NCBI GenBank assembly: GCA_012511925.1
Contig: JAAZFD010000326.1
Location: 1 to 5,263, forward strand
Length of the DNA: 5,263 bases
Reading direction: 5' to 3'
Source of the DNA: Clostridiales bacterium
GTDB taxonomy: Bacteria > Bacillota > Clostridia > Christensenellales > CAG-138
Part shown: positions 1-5,263 of the stretch, piece by piece
How the letters are laid out: the number at the start of each line of letters is the position of its first letter
Position numbering within the stretch: position 1 is the stretch's first letter
Program-made: the position numbers and the translations under genes
Notes under the pieces: generated by a model
Database searches by the model: none
What the model saw: only the letters and a program-made list of their open reading frames with translations
Told to the model about the DNA's origin: nothing

Positions 1-1
1 G

Positions 2-97
2 CATAAGGGCGCAGAGATACTCGCTAATGCAAATGGCAATAAATACTTTGTAGTTGATTTCGATATCAACCGTTTTGACAATCTATATGTTATGTAA
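2..97 (+). pseudogene. 5' remnant of a GGDEF domain ending at an in-frame stop
   Basis: The frame is open from the left window edge and encodes the first strand and helix of a GGDEF domain, ending in TAA at 95-97. The residues KYFVVDFDINRFDNLYVM, then the stop, then GNEIGDDVL align without a gap to the canonical pattern FKxINDxYGHxxGDxxL. The stop falls exactly on the aromatic position before the Gly, so a Tyr codon (TAT or TAC) changed to TAA by one substitution is the simplest explanation. Homology continues in the same frame on both sides, which argues against an indel. The domain is already degenerate here: FK is FD, the substrate-binding ND is YV, and GH is GN. The N-terminus lies outside the window. 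A sequencing error cannot be excluded. Confidence 0.7.
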
Positions 98-118
98 GGC
101 AATGAAATTGGCGATGAC

Positions 119-1273
119 GTGCTAAGGAAGATTGCTAACATATTATCTGAAAGCTGCGACGAAAACGAGATATGCGCCCATACCGAAGCAGACCATTTTG
201 TAGCGCTTTTATCCTTTAAGAATCAATCAGAAGCTATTAGAGCGGTAGAGCTACTTGATAATCAATTTAGAAGTTTAATTCAAGACTTTAAGCTATTACT
301 AAGCTACGGCTTGTATGAGATAAAAGACACCACAGAAGATATGAATGCAATGCTCGACAAGGCAAGAACCGCAAAGCGCACCATAAAGGGCAACTACGAA
401 AACAATATTGCACTTTATAGCGATGAAATTCACCAAAGGATGACAGAGGAAATTGAGCTAAGCAGTAGCATGGAGTTTGCCCTGCAAAACAAAGAGTTTT
501 TAGCCTACTATCAGCCAAAATATGATTGCAAAACCGAAAAGATAGTAGGAGCAGAAGCATTAGTTCGTTGGAAAAGACCTAATGGAGAAATACTTTTACC
601 CGAAAGGTTCATAAGCCTTTTTGAAAAGAACAAGTTAGTTATCAAGCTCGATTGGTACATGTTCGAAACCGTATGCGAATTTTTACGCAAGCAAATCGAC
701 CTTGGCAACCCATGTGTGCCTATTTCGATTAACTTTTCAAGGGTAAACAACTTTGGTCAAGAATTTGTATATCGTTTAATTTCTACAGCGGCAAAGTACG
801 ATATCCCACGCCGCCTTTTAGAGATTGAGCTTACTGAATCCGCTTTTGTTTTCAACCACGACAAAATTGTGTCCTGTATGAATAGCATTCGAGAGGCAGG
901 CTTCCTCGTTTCAATCGATGATTTTGGGGCAGGCTTATCGACACTATCATTACTTAAGGATGTGCATTGCGACATTCTAAAAATCGATAAGAGCTTTTTG
1001 AAAAACAGCAAGTCGTCCTTAGTATTAGACACTATTTTAGAATGTATTTTCTACTATTCTAAGAAGCATAAGCTGTTAACGATAGCTGAAGGTGTTGAAA
1101 CTAAAGAGCAACTTGAGTTAGTTCGCAACGCTGGATGCGATATAGTACAGGGCTATTATTTCGATAGACCGATGTGTGAGGAAGATTTCCTGCAAAAGCT
1201 TAAAAAAAGAAATATTCAAAAGCTCCCTGCGTTTAAGAGTACAGCAGTTGAGCTTGGCATCTCAAATAATTAG
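119..1273 (+). CDS. EAL-domain cyclic-di-GMP phosphodiesterase with degenerate GGDEF half (3' part of an interrupted gene)
   Basis: The product should hydrolyse cyclic-di-GMP to pGpG. Residues 1-95 are the rest of a GGDEF domain whose signature is EADHF (23-27) and which has no RxxD inhibitory site, so cyclase activity is unlikely; such domains often act as GTP sensors or scaffolds. Residues about 115-360 form an EAL domain with the expected metal and catalytic residues: E146 (AEALVRW), N205, E237 (ELTES), D267-D268 (DDFGAG), K288, E324 (AEGVET) and Q344 (QGYYF). The GTG at 119 is only the first possible start after the TAA at 95-97. It sits inside the GGDEF fold and has no Shine-Dalgarno sequence, so it is probably not a natural start, and the real gene begins left of the window. 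No transmembrane segment is visible. Its stop lies 2 bp from the convergent spmB stop. The EAL assignment is firm; whether an active protein is made is uncertain. Confidence 0.85.
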   Translation: MLRKIANILSESCDENEICAHTEADHFVALLSFKNQSEAIRAVELLDNQFRSLIQDFKLLLSYGLYEIKDTTEDMNAMLDKARTAKRTIKGNYENNIALYSDEIHQRMTEEIELSSSMEFALQNKEFLAYYQPKYDCKTEKIVGAEALVRWKRPNGEILLPERFISLFEKNKLVIKLDWYMFETVCEFLRKQIDLGNPCVPISINFSRVNNFGQEFVYRLISTAAKYDIPRRLLEIELTESAFVFNHDKIVSCMNSIREAGFLVSIDDFGAGLSTLSLLKDVHCDILKIDKSFLKNSKSSLVLDTILECIFYYSKKHKLLTIAEGVETKEQLELVRNAGCDIVQGYYFDRPMCEEDFLQKLKKRNIQKLPAFKSTAVELGISNN

Positions 1274-1275
1274 AG

Positions 1276-1785
1276 TTATTTCCACATAAGCTGTACTGCA
1301 ATAATCGAAGCTGCGATTCCTGCAATGCCGCTAATTAAAGCTGTTGGAATGCTATACCTTGTTTTCTTAATACCTATTGAGCCGAAATACAATGCTACTG
1401 TATAAAAAATCGTTTCGGTTGAGCCTAACATAACTGAAGCTAACACTCCTTGATAGGAATCTGGTCCGCAGGTTTTGAAAATATCGTCTAATAGGGCAAT
1501 TGCCGCACTGCCCGAAAATGGACGCAGAATTACTAAGGGTGTGAGTTCTCTCGGAATGCCGATAAACTCCATAACTGGTGATGATAAATCGATGAAGCCC
1601 TGCAATGCACCTGAAGCTCGAAAAATATTTATTGCCGCAAGCATAGCCGCCATGTAGGGGAGTATCGAAATTAGAACAGGCAGCGCATTTTTTGCCCCAC
1701 GCACAAAGGAATCATACACAGAGGTTTTCTTGTATGCCGCCATCATAAACATAATTACCAATAGTACGGGAAGAATTATCTCCAA
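1276..1785 (-). CDS. spmB: Spore maturation protein B (SpmB)
   Basis: This is an integral membrane protein of the nucleoside-recognition/Gate family. With SpmA it is needed for proper dehydration of the spore core and hence heat resistance (known from Bacillus and Clostridium perfringens); the transported substrate is unknown. Its 169 residues are close to the usual length of about 175. Hydrophobic segments are visible near 1-17, 35-56, 113-137 and 145-166. Family-typical stretches are YDSFVRGAK (24-32), LRPFSGSAAIALL (87-99) and MLGSTETIFYTVALYFGS (119-136). The start is TTG, chosen because an AAGGAG ribosome binding site lies 7 nt upstream and no ATG competes. The gene begins 4 nt after the spmA stop, so the two are surely one transcript with coupled translation. 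No terminator separates it from the convergent EAL gene. Confidence 0.93.
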   Translation of the reverse strand: MEIILPVLLVIMFMMAAYKKTSVYDSFVRGAKNALPVLISILPYMAAMLAAINIFRASGALQGFIDLSSPVMEFIGIPRELTPLVILRPFSGSAAIALLDDIFKTCGPDSYQGVLASVMLGSTETIFYTVALYFGSIGIKKTRYSIPTALISGIAGIAASIIAVQLMWK

Positions 1786-1789
1786 ACCT

Positions 1790-2374
1790 TCACTCCTTTT
1801 GCTTTTTATTTTCTATTGATTCAAAAACTTTGCAGCAAACCACAGCCGTAACAAAAGCCACAATGGAAGCTATGAAGGTAGGCACTACAACTATGTAAAC
1901 ATCGTTCGAAGCCGCAACCACTCGCATTGAAAGAACTGTTGTAGGTAACAATTCCAAAGCCGAGGCGTTGAGTGCAATAAACATACACATATCGTTTGTT
2001 GCAACAGTAGGGTTGGGGTTGTATTTTTGTAATTCAGACATGGCTTTTAGCCCAAATGGTGTTGCGGCACTCCCTAAGCCAAAGAAGTTTGCAGCAAGGT
2101 TAAGCGTAATAGGAGCAATAGCACTTTTTGATTTAGGAAACAGCTTTGAAAGCACAGGTCGTACAGCATTTGAGAGTTTTTCTATAACGCCCATATCGCT
2201 TGCAACTTCCATAAGTCCCATCCAAATCATGTAAGCGCCTGCAAGCTCGATACAAAGCATTACCGCATCGGTTGCGCCTGTTATCATTGCAGTAACAAGC
2301 TCGCCCTGTTGTCCATTCAAAAGACCAATCACAAGCCCAAAAAATATCATAATGCCCCAAAACACATTCATCAT
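1790..2374 (-). CDS. spmA: Spore maturation protein A (SpmA)
   Basis: This is the membrane partner of SpmB in spore core dehydration, made in the mother cell in Bacillus. The 194 residues match the usual family length of about 195. Hydrophobic segments are visible near 4-20, 34-56, 128-150 and 158-182. The family hallmark NLAANFFGLGSAATPFGLKA starts at 92, with AMSELQ following. The lysine-rich tail KKQKE should be cytoplasmic. Two adjacent ATG codons are possible starts. The GGTGAT just upstream pairs with the 16S rRNA tail and lies 3 nt from the first ATG and 6 nt from the second, so M1 or M2 could be used. In Bacillus the order is dacB-spmA-spmB; here dacB is absent from the upstream position and spmA is divergent from gdhA instead. 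Confidence 0.94.
   Translation of the reverse strand: MMNVFWGIMIFFGLVIGLLNGQQGELVTAMITGATDAVMLCIELAGAYMIWMGLMEVASDMGVIEKLSNAVRPVLSKLFPKSKSAIAPITLNLAANFFGLGSAATPFGLKAMSELQKYNPNPTVATNDMCMFIALNASALELLPTTVLSMRVVAASNDVYIVVVPTFIASIVAFVTAVVCCKVFESIENKKQKE
1793..1798 (-). promoter_or_regulatory. Ribosome binding site of spmB, inside the 3' end of spmA
   Basis: AAGGAG lies within the last codons of spmA (the Lys-Glu codons before its TGA), 7 nt before the spmB TTG. It fixes the non-ATG start and implies that spmB is translated by ribosomes finishing spmA. Confidence 0.8.
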
Positions 2375-2377
2375 ATC

Positions 2378-2383
2378 ATCACC
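2378..2383 (-). promoter_or_regulatory. Ribosome binding site of spmA (GGTGAT)
   Basis: GGTGAT is complementary to the ATCACC of the 16S rRNA 3' end. It is the downstream half of the usual AGGAGGTGAT pairing rather than the GGAGG core. The short spacing (3 nt to the first ATG, 6 nt to the second) leaves the choice between the tandem ATG codons open. Confidence 0.5.
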
Positions 2384-2404
2384 GTATAGAACACCATTTT
2401 ACAA

Positions 2405-2433
2405 TAGCTATGTCCAAGCAGGCGGATTTATGA
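2405..2433 (-). promoter_or_regulatory. Possible sigma-E-like promoter of spmAB
   Basis: On the minus strand TCATAAA (2433-2427) and CATAGCTA (2412-2405) are separated by 14 nt, the spacing of sigma-E promoters. By my count against KMATATT and CATACAHT, 5 of 7 and 5 of 8 positions fit, including the ATA and CATA cores. Transcription would begin about 25 nt before the spmA start. spmAB belongs to the sigma-E regulon in Bacillus, which makes the reading plausible, but the match is weak and could be chance in AT-rich DNA. Confidence 0.28.
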
Positions 2434-2453
2434 TTGCAAAGGCGTTTCTTAAT

Positions 2454-2466
2454 TATATTCAATATA
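2454..2466. promoter_or_regulatory. 13-bp perfect palindrome upstream of the gdhA promoter
   Basis: TATATT-C-AATATA is perfectly symmetrical around 2460 and lies 14 bp upstream of the gdhA -35 box, in the region shared with spmA. It could be a repressor or activator half-site pair, or simply an AT-rich UP element. No known operator was recognised. Confidence 0.3.
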
Positions 2467-2480
2467 TCTCTTGGAATCCG

Positions 2481-2509
2481 TTGACAATTTTGATTTATTG
2501 TCTTATGAT
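2481..2509 (+). promoter_or_regulatory. Sigma-A promoter of gdhA
   Basis: TTGACA at 2481-2486 and TATGAT at 2504-2509 are separated by exactly 17 bp, giving a consensus -35 and a -10 with one mismatch. AT-rich DNA precedes the -35. Transcription should start near 2516, giving a leader of about 60 nt before gdhA. The strength of this promoter fits a highly expressed metabolic enzyme. Confidence 0.8.
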
Positions 2510-2576
2510 AACATTGATGCCAAGAATGGGCTTTTAATGCCCGTAAAGGCAAAATAAAAATTTTCGGAGGTATTTC

Positions 2577-3926
2577 ATGAACGCTTACATCGAAGAAGTC
2601 ATTGAAAAGGTAAGAAAAAAAGACTCGCATGAGCCTGAATTCATTCAAACAGTTGAGGAAGTTCTAAGGTCTCTTGAACCCGTTATCGACAAGCATCCGG
2701 AATATCAAAAAATGTCGCTTTTGGAAAGAATGATTGAACCTGAGCGCGTTATCGAGTTCCGTGTAACTTGGGCAGATGATAATGGCAAAACCCATGTAAA
2801 TCGTGGATACAGAGTACAGTTTAACAGCGCAATCGGACCTTATAAGGGCGGTATACGTTTCGCTACTCATGTTAACCTTTCGGTTATGAAGTTCTTGGGA
2901 TTCGAGCAAACATTCAAAAACAGCCTAACATCATTGCCCATGGGCGGTGGTAAGGGCGGTTCGGACTTTGACCCGAACGGAAGAAGCGACGGCGAAATCA
3001 TGCGTTTCTGCCAAGCCTTTATGACAGAGCTTTATCGTCATATCGGCCCTAATACTGACGTTCCTGCTGGTGATATCGGTGTTGGCGCACGTGAAGTTGG
3101 CTATATGTTTGGTCAATATAAGAGAATTCGTGGCAATTACGAGAACGGCGTTCTAACTGGCAAGGGCAGGTCCTTTGGCGGTAGCGTAATTCGTCCCGAA
3201 GCAACAGGCTTTGGCGCAGTTTATTACCTAAACGAAGTATTGAAGCATCAGAAGGATACAATCAAAGGCAAAACAATTGTAATTTCAGGGTTCGGCAACG
3301 TAGCTTGGGGCGTAGCACAAAAGGCTTCTGAACTTGGCGCAAAGGTTGTTACACTTGCAGGTCCTGACGGATATTGCTATGACCCCGAAGGCATTTCAAC
3401 AAAAGAAAAGCATGATTACATGGTTGAAATGCGTATCTCAGGTCGCAACCGTGCACAGGATTATGCAGATAGATTCCCCAGTGCAAAGTTCTTCCCCGGC
3501 AAAAAGCCTTGGGAGCAAAAAGCTGACATCTACATGCCTTGCGCATTCCAAAACGAAGTTGGAATGGCTGACGCAGAAAGCATTGTAGCAAGCGGCGCAA
3601 AATACTACATCGAAGTTGCTAACATGCCCACAACAAACGAAGCTCTCTATTACATAATGAATAAAGGCTTAGTAGTTGGACCTTCAAAGGCAGTTAACGC
3701 TGGCGGTGTTGCAGTTTCTGGTTTGGAAATGAGCCAAAACTCCCTCAGACTCTCATGGAGCGAACAGGAAGTTGACGAAAGGCTTTTAACAATCATGGTT
3801 AACATCCACAAGGAATCAGCAAAAGCAGCAGAAGAATGCGGATTGGGCTACAACCTCGTTGCAGGTGCAAACATCGCAGGCTTCAAAAAGGTTGCAGATG
3901 CAATGATAGCACAGGGCTTAGTATAA
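2577..3926 (+). CDS. gdhA: Hexameric glutamate dehydrogenase
   Basis: The cytoplasmic enzyme interconverts glutamate with 2-oxoglutarate and ammonia using NAD(P). The 449 residues are the standard length of the small hexameric class. The substrate and catalytic residues are present: K90 (GPYKGG), K114 (QTFKN), K126 (PMGGGKGG), D166 (VPAGDIGVG) and S381 (GVAVSG). Each is offset by one from the C. symbiosum enzyme as I recall it. The dinucleotide-binding domain follows, with SGFGNVAWG at 237-245. The segment AGPDG (261-265) at the coenzyme ribose region resembles the NAD-specific C. symbiosum enzyme more than NADP enzymes such as that of E. coli, so NAD use (EC 1.4.1.2) in glutamate fermentation is plausible but unproven. 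ATG is preceded by GGAGGT (2566-2571) with 5-nt spacing. The gene is monocistronic, with its own promoter and terminator. Confidence 0.97.
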   Translation: MNAYIEEVIEKVRKKDSHEPEFIQTVEEVLRSLEPVIDKHPEYQKMSLLERMIEPERVIEFRVTWADDNGKTHVNRGYRVQFNSAIGPYKGGIRFATHVNLSVMKFLGFEQTFKNSLTSLPMGGGKGGSDFDPNGRSDGEIMRFCQAFMTELYRHIGPNTDVPAGDIGVGAREVGYMFGQYKRIRGNYENGVLTGKGRSFGGSVIRPEATGFGAVYYLNEVLKHQKDTIKGKTIVISGFGNVAWGVAQKASELGAKVVTLAGPDGYCYDPEGISTKEKHDYMVEMRISGRNRAQDYADRFPSAKFFPGKKPWEQKADIYMPCAFQNEVGMADAESIVASGAKYYIEVANMPTTNEALYYIMNKGLVVGPSKAVNAGGVAVSGLEMSQNSLRLSWSEQEVDERLLTIMVNIHKESAKAAEECGLGYNLVAGANIAGFKKVADAMIAQGLV

Positions 3927-3953
3927 TAGCTTTCCCTAAACATCCAAAGTATT

Positions 3954-3982
3954 GGCGGCGTAACAGCCGCCTTTATTTTATA
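3954..3982 (+). terminator. Intrinsic terminator of gdhA
   Basis: A perfect 6-bp all-GC stem, GGCGGC (3954-3959) and GCCGCC (3966-3971), closes a 6-nt loop and is followed on the + strand by the T-rich tract TTTATTTTATA. It begins 27 nt after the gdhA stop. The spoIVFB stop codon on the other strand (3973-3975) lies inside the T tract. Read on the minus strand the same stem has no T run after it, so it should work mainly for gdhA. Confidence 0.85.
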
Positions 3983-4848
3983 TAGATTATATCGCCAACA
4001 GTAATATCGTTACCCATAGAAGCTAAGGCTTTTAATAGCTCGTTTTCGCTGAACTCACCTATTTTCTGCATATTGTCATTTAATATTATGAAGACATTGT
4101 AACTGTTTGTGTTAAGCATTTTTAGCGCATCTACCGCATAAACCCCTTTATGTAGTACAAGCTGTTTAATGTTTAGTGAATGTCCACTGCGAAGTGAATT
4201 TGCCCTTCTAATCATTCCAGAAATCTTTGAGGTTTTTGATAGCCTTATCTCTTTAATAGCAGCAAAAAACAAAAACAGCCCCATCATTAACAATGTTACA
4301 TTCACAGAGTAAAACAGCAGAATAATAATTCCTAGCAAAATAGCGAATGTAGCGATTATTATGCCTATCCAAGCCGTTATCAATAGTGCTGTGCGATAAG
4401 ATGAGATTCTTTCTAAAAGGGAAGCCAAGATTCTGCCACCGTCAAGGGGTAGGGCGGGGAGTAGATTTATAGCACCCAATGAGATGCTAATCAATGCAAA
4501 GTCCCATAGAAGCGGACTATTGGTTGCGGTTAACTGCATAATTGCCACAACCGAAAAACCGGATATTAAGCTGAACACAGGTCCTGCTAACGAAATAGCC
4601 AACTCGTCGCTACAAGGAATGTTCTTTGTGTTCAGCCTTGCAACAAAGCCAAAGGGTTGAACTTCTATTGAGCCAACTTCAATCCCTAACTTGATGGCAA
4701 CAAGCGTATGGCATACCTCGTGAAGCGTCAACGCTATTGTTATTAAAATAAAAGCCCGCATTGAATCCAGCACAACAGCAATCATAATAAAAAGCAAGCA
4801 AAAGATACTGCATTTAATGCTAATGCGCCCTATAGAGAATAACTCCAT
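3973..4848 (-). CDS. spoIVFB: Stage IV sporulation protein FB, site-2-type intramembrane metalloprotease
   Basis: This M50-family protease sits in the membrane around the forespore. In Bacillus it cleaves pro-sigma-K to release active sigma-K in the mother cell. The zinc motif HEVCH is at 43-47 and the third ligand is D136 in NLLPALPLDGGR (128-139), nearly the same positions as in B. subtilis (H43, E44, H47, D137, from memory). Hydrophobic segments surround these, near 12-27, 31-48, 83-105, 116-134, 153-180 and 183-198. The C-terminal soluble part, from about 205, ends in a CBS-like segment (about 220-291), as in Bacillus, where it senses ATP. The length of 291 is typical. The ATG follows the spoIVFA stop by one base (TAA-T-ATG) with only a poor ribosome site, so translation is probably coupled. 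A pro-sigK gene is not in this window. Confidence 0.93.
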   Translation of the reverse strand: MELFSIGRISIKCSIFCLLFIMIAVVLDSMRAFILITIALTLHEVCHTLVAIKLGIEVGSIEVQPFGFVARLNTKNIPCSDELAISLAGPVFSLISGFSVVAIMQLTATNSPLLWDFALISISLGAINLLPALPLDGGRILASLLERISSYRTALLITAWIGIIIATFAILLGIIILLFYSVNVTLLMMGLFLFFAAIKEIRLSKTSKISGMIRRANSLRSGHSLNIKQLVLHKGVYAVDALKMLNTNSYNVFIILNDNMQKIGEFSENELLKALASMGNDITVGDIIYIK

Positions 4849-4849
4849 A

Positions 4850-5263
4850 TTACTTTTTAGCCACTGAGTTTACAGGGAAATACTCGCAAGGGTTTTTTGG
4901 CGCTCCGTATTGTGTTACTTTCATAACAAGTAAACCTTCTTCGCTTAATACTCCTAATGTGTCAAGTTTTTTAATAGGTTGCGCTTCTTCTACAGTTATT
5001 GCGCTAAAGCCATAGTAAAGGGTTTCTAAATCGTCATCATGGCGAATTACTAAGTACATTCCAAGTTTTTCGTCAACACCAATGCTCTTTACCACGCCTT
5101 CAGCACAGGTCGTTACAGTAGCATAAGGTGCGCACTTCAATTCAAGCTCGGTGCTTGTCGCATCAAGAGAAGCCGATTGATAATTTACAGGAAGCGTTAG
5201 CTTATCACCGCCTGCAAAAACCTCTAAAATACTGGGAAGCTCAACAAATCGCAACCTGCCTAA
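4850..5263 (-). CDS. spoIVFA: Stage IV sporulation protein FA-like, inactive M23 peptidase domain (5' end outside window)
   Basis: In Bacillus this membrane protein holds SpoIVFB and BofA together and keeps the protease inhibited until the forespore signals through SpoIVB. The visible part is the C-terminal LytM/M23-like domain: VVKSIGVDEKLGMYLVIRHD, counting from the TTG at 5254 at residues 54-73, then LYYGF (79-83) and the closing NPCEYFPV (121-128). The zinc residues of active M23 enzymes are missing: the YxHL histidine is Gly and the HLH motif is replaced by LLVMK (108-112), as expected for a regulatory fold. The frame stays open to the right edge with Leu-Gly-Arg before that TTG, which has no convincing role as a start. 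SpoIVFA proteins normally also have an N-terminal membrane segment, so the gene is cut by the window. The name rests on fold and on pairing with spoIVFB. Confidence 0.82.
   Translation of the reverse strand, partial: LGRLRFVELPSILEVFAGGDKLTLPVNYQSASLDATSTELELKCAPYATVTTCAEGVVKSIGVDEKLGMYLVIRHDDDLETLYYGFSAITVEEAQPIKKLDTLGVLSEEGLLVMKVTQYGAPKNPCEYFPVNSVAKK

Noticed and set aside
1238..1297. 8-bp inverted repeat AGTACAGC / GCTGTACT around the convergent stop codons, and an A/T-only 6-bp stem at 1264-1281
   Set aside because: The first has a 44-nt loop and no T run, and most of it is coding sequence. The second is AT-only and too weak. Neither makes a convincing terminator.
2452..2487. Vegetative-type promoter toward spmA using TTGTCA with TATATT or TATAAT on the minus strand
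   Set aside because: The spacers are 15 and 24 nt, outside the useful range, and spmAB is expected to be under sporulation control.
2352..2537. Short open frame in the spmA-gdhA intergenic region
   Set aside because: It starts inside spmA on the opposite strand, lacks a ribosome binding site, crosses the gdhA promoter and resembles no protein I know.
2528..2551. Small hairpins in the gdhA leader (GGGC/GCCC and TGCC/GGCA), considered as a riboswitch or attenuator
   Set aside because: The stems are 4 bp and mutually exclusive, and the leader is only about 60 nt. No known riboswitch core is visible.
2558..2572. CodY-like box overlapping the gdhA ribosome binding site
   Set aside because: It matches only the first half of AATTTTCWGAAAATT, with five mismatches, and is mostly explained by the ribosome binding site and AT-rich leader.
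2664..3600. Several antisense and out-of-frame open frames within gdhA
   Set aside because: They are shadows of a strongly conserved gene. They have no start signals and compositions unlike real proteins.
1..5263. A novel defence, mobile or otherwise undescribed system
   Set aside because: Every sizeable open frame belongs to a known family, and intergenic space is short. No repeats, mobile-element ends or unexplained coding blocks were found.

Overview
The window is ordinary chromosomal DNA of an endospore-forming member of the Clostridia (Bacillota). Three lines of evidence support this. There are two conserved sporulation gene pairs, spmA-spmB and spoIVFA-spoIVFB. The glutamate dehydrogenase follows the Clostridium symbiosum-type hexameric enzyme almost residue for residue at its active-site positions. 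Signals are of low-GC Gram-positive type (GGAGG-like ribosome binding sites, a consensus sigma-A promoter, a TTG start). I saw no insertion sequence, phage gene, tRNA, rRNA or CRISPR array, and I do not think a previously undescribed system is present.

Layout: (1) At 1-1273 on + lies the 3' part of a GGDEF-EAL cyclic-di-GMP protein. Its EAL phosphodiesterase domain keeps the usual catalytic residues. Its GGDEF domain is degenerate and is cut by an in-frame TAA at 95-97, so the locus is a nonsense-mutated gene, a gene split into two ORFs, or a sequencing error. (2) Converging on it, with only 2 bp between stop codons, is spmA-spmB on - (2374 to 1276), encoding membrane proteins for spore core dehydration. 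(3) A 202-bp divergent region (2375-2576) holds a near-perfect sigma-A promoter for the + gene, a 13-bp palindrome just upstream of it, and a weak sigma-E-like candidate promoter for spmA. (4) At 2577-3926 on + is gdhA, followed by a clear intrinsic terminator. (5) Converging on gdhA is spoIVFA-spoIVFB on - (window edge to 3973), encoding the intramembrane protease that matures pro-sigma-K and its M23-like regulatory partner. spoIVFA runs off the right end.

Functionally, the two minus-strand pairs belong to the mother-cell sporulation programme (sigma-E regulons in Bacillus). gdhA is a housekeeping or amino-acid-fermentation gene between them on the opposite strand. The spoIVF transcript has no obvious terminator of its own and could run antisense through gdhA during sporulation, and the spmAB transcript could likewise run into the EAL gene. 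The most notable observations are the interrupted GGDEF-EAL gene and this antisense geometry.
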